Positions 5,069 through 5,347 of a DNA stretch of 5,347 nucleotides are shown piece by piece. The translations under genes and the position numbers were made by a program. The first letter of the stretch is position 1, and each line of letters starts with the position of its first letter. Under the pieces are notes generated by a model that made no database searches, was not told the origin of the DNA, and saw only the letters and a list, made by a program, of their open reading frames with translations. Source of the DNA: a bacterium (GTDB taxonomy: Bacteria; Patescibacteriota; Minisyncoccia; UBA6257; 2-01-FULL-56-20); assembly GCA_021780545.1 (NCBI GenBank), contig JAJXYP010000026.1:1-5347 (forward strand), read 5' to 3'.

Positions 5069-5347
5069 ATGAAGGAATCAACGGCCTCACTCGAACAAAT
5101 CCGCCATTCGCTGGCACATCTGCTGGCGGCGGCGGTGCTCCGGGAGTTTCCGGACGCAAAACTCGGCATCGGGCCAGCCATCGAAAACGGCTTTTATTAC
5201 GACTTCGAACTTCCCCGCTCGCTCGCACCGGAGGATCTCAAAACAATCGAAAAAACAATGCGGGAGCTCGCCAAAAAAAATCTTCCATTCCGGGGAGAAG
5301 CGATATCCGCGGCGGAGGCGGAAAAACGATTCGCGCAACAACCATTT
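5069..5347 (+). CDS. thrS: Threonyl-tRNA synthetase lacking TGS domain (partial, N-terminal 93 codons)
   Basis: The ATG at 5069 opens a frame that is still open at the right edge. The visible 93 residues begin [20 protein letters not shown] and continue [20 protein letters not shown], which is the second N-terminal (N2) domain of ThrRS. His13 and His17 form the HxxxH motif of the site that, in bacterial ThrRS, clears mischarged Ser-tRNA-Thr. The match continues through [20 protein letters not shown] to FAQQPF. In Escherichia coli the same motif lies at about residues 73-77 behind a TGS domain, which is absent here; the upstream 57 bp cannot hold one. Short ThrRS of this kind are, from memory, common in Patescibacteria. 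The gene is transcribed away from serS, and both expected transcripts are leaderless. The catalytic and anticodon-binding domains lie outside the window. Confidence 0.94.
   Translation, partial: MKESTASLEQIRHSLAHLLAAAVLREFPDAKLGIGPAIENGFYYDFELPRSLAPEDLKTIEKTMRELAKKNLPFRGEAISAAEAEKRFAQQPF

Noticed and set aside
5087..5341. Minus-strand open frame opposite thrS
   Set aside because: The plus strand here encodes an unmistakable ThrRS N2 domain, so the opposite frame is a by-product.
1..5347. CRISPR array, insertion sequence, tRNA or rRNA gene, toxin-antitoxin or defence system
   Set aside because: No spaced direct repeats, terminal inverted repeats, RNA-gene folds or matching protein motifs were seen; the coding space is filled by housekeeping genes.

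Overview
The window reads as a compact housekeeping segment from an uncultivated bacterium, most likely a member of the Candidate Phyla Radiation (Patescibacteria), probably Parcubacteria-like. This rests on recalled family resemblance, not a search. The signs are a ThrRS that starts directly at the HxxxH domain with no TGS domain, a transketolase split into subunits, a divergent Rpe, an FtsQ with the WC...CYWFD pattern, an alanine racemase with IGYWHG in place of IGYADG, and a small membrane protein with a GIKAFYP-type motif. Base composition is GC-rich for that group (roughly mid-50s percent by eye). TGA ends rpe, so it is read as stop here; this argues against the recoded Gracilibacteria/Absconditabacteria code.

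Layout: one minus-strand gene string fills about 95% of the window. In transcription order (right to left) it is serS (5011-3716), alr (3702-2557), ftsQ-like (2557-1724), rpe (1663-1007), the transketolase N-terminal subunit (1007-147), and the start of a small membrane protein (145 to the left edge). Junctions are tight: 13 nt, 1-nt overlap, 60 nt, 1-nt overlap and 1 nt. On the plus strand, thrS starts at 5069 and runs off the right edge. No gap exceeds 60 bp. I see no RNA gene, repeat array, mobile element or terminator.

How the genes relate: serS and thrS serve translation, alr makes D-alanine for peptidoglycan, FtsQ belongs to the septal division complex, and Rpe plus transketolase belong to the non-oxidative pentose phosphate pathway. 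The transketolase needs a C-terminal partner subunit that is not in the window.

The most interesting signal is regulatory. The 57-bp gap between serS and thrS holds two divergent promoters. Each -10 box (TAGAAT for serS, TATAAT for thrS) lies exactly 6 nt before its ATG, so both transcripts should start at the A of the start codon and be leaderless. The same geometry recurs at ftsQ (perfect TATAAT inside the end of alr) and more weakly at rpe (TAATAT). alr and the small membrane gene instead have Shine-Dalgarno-like sites. I found no novel multi-gene system; otherwise this is an ordinary housekeeping region.
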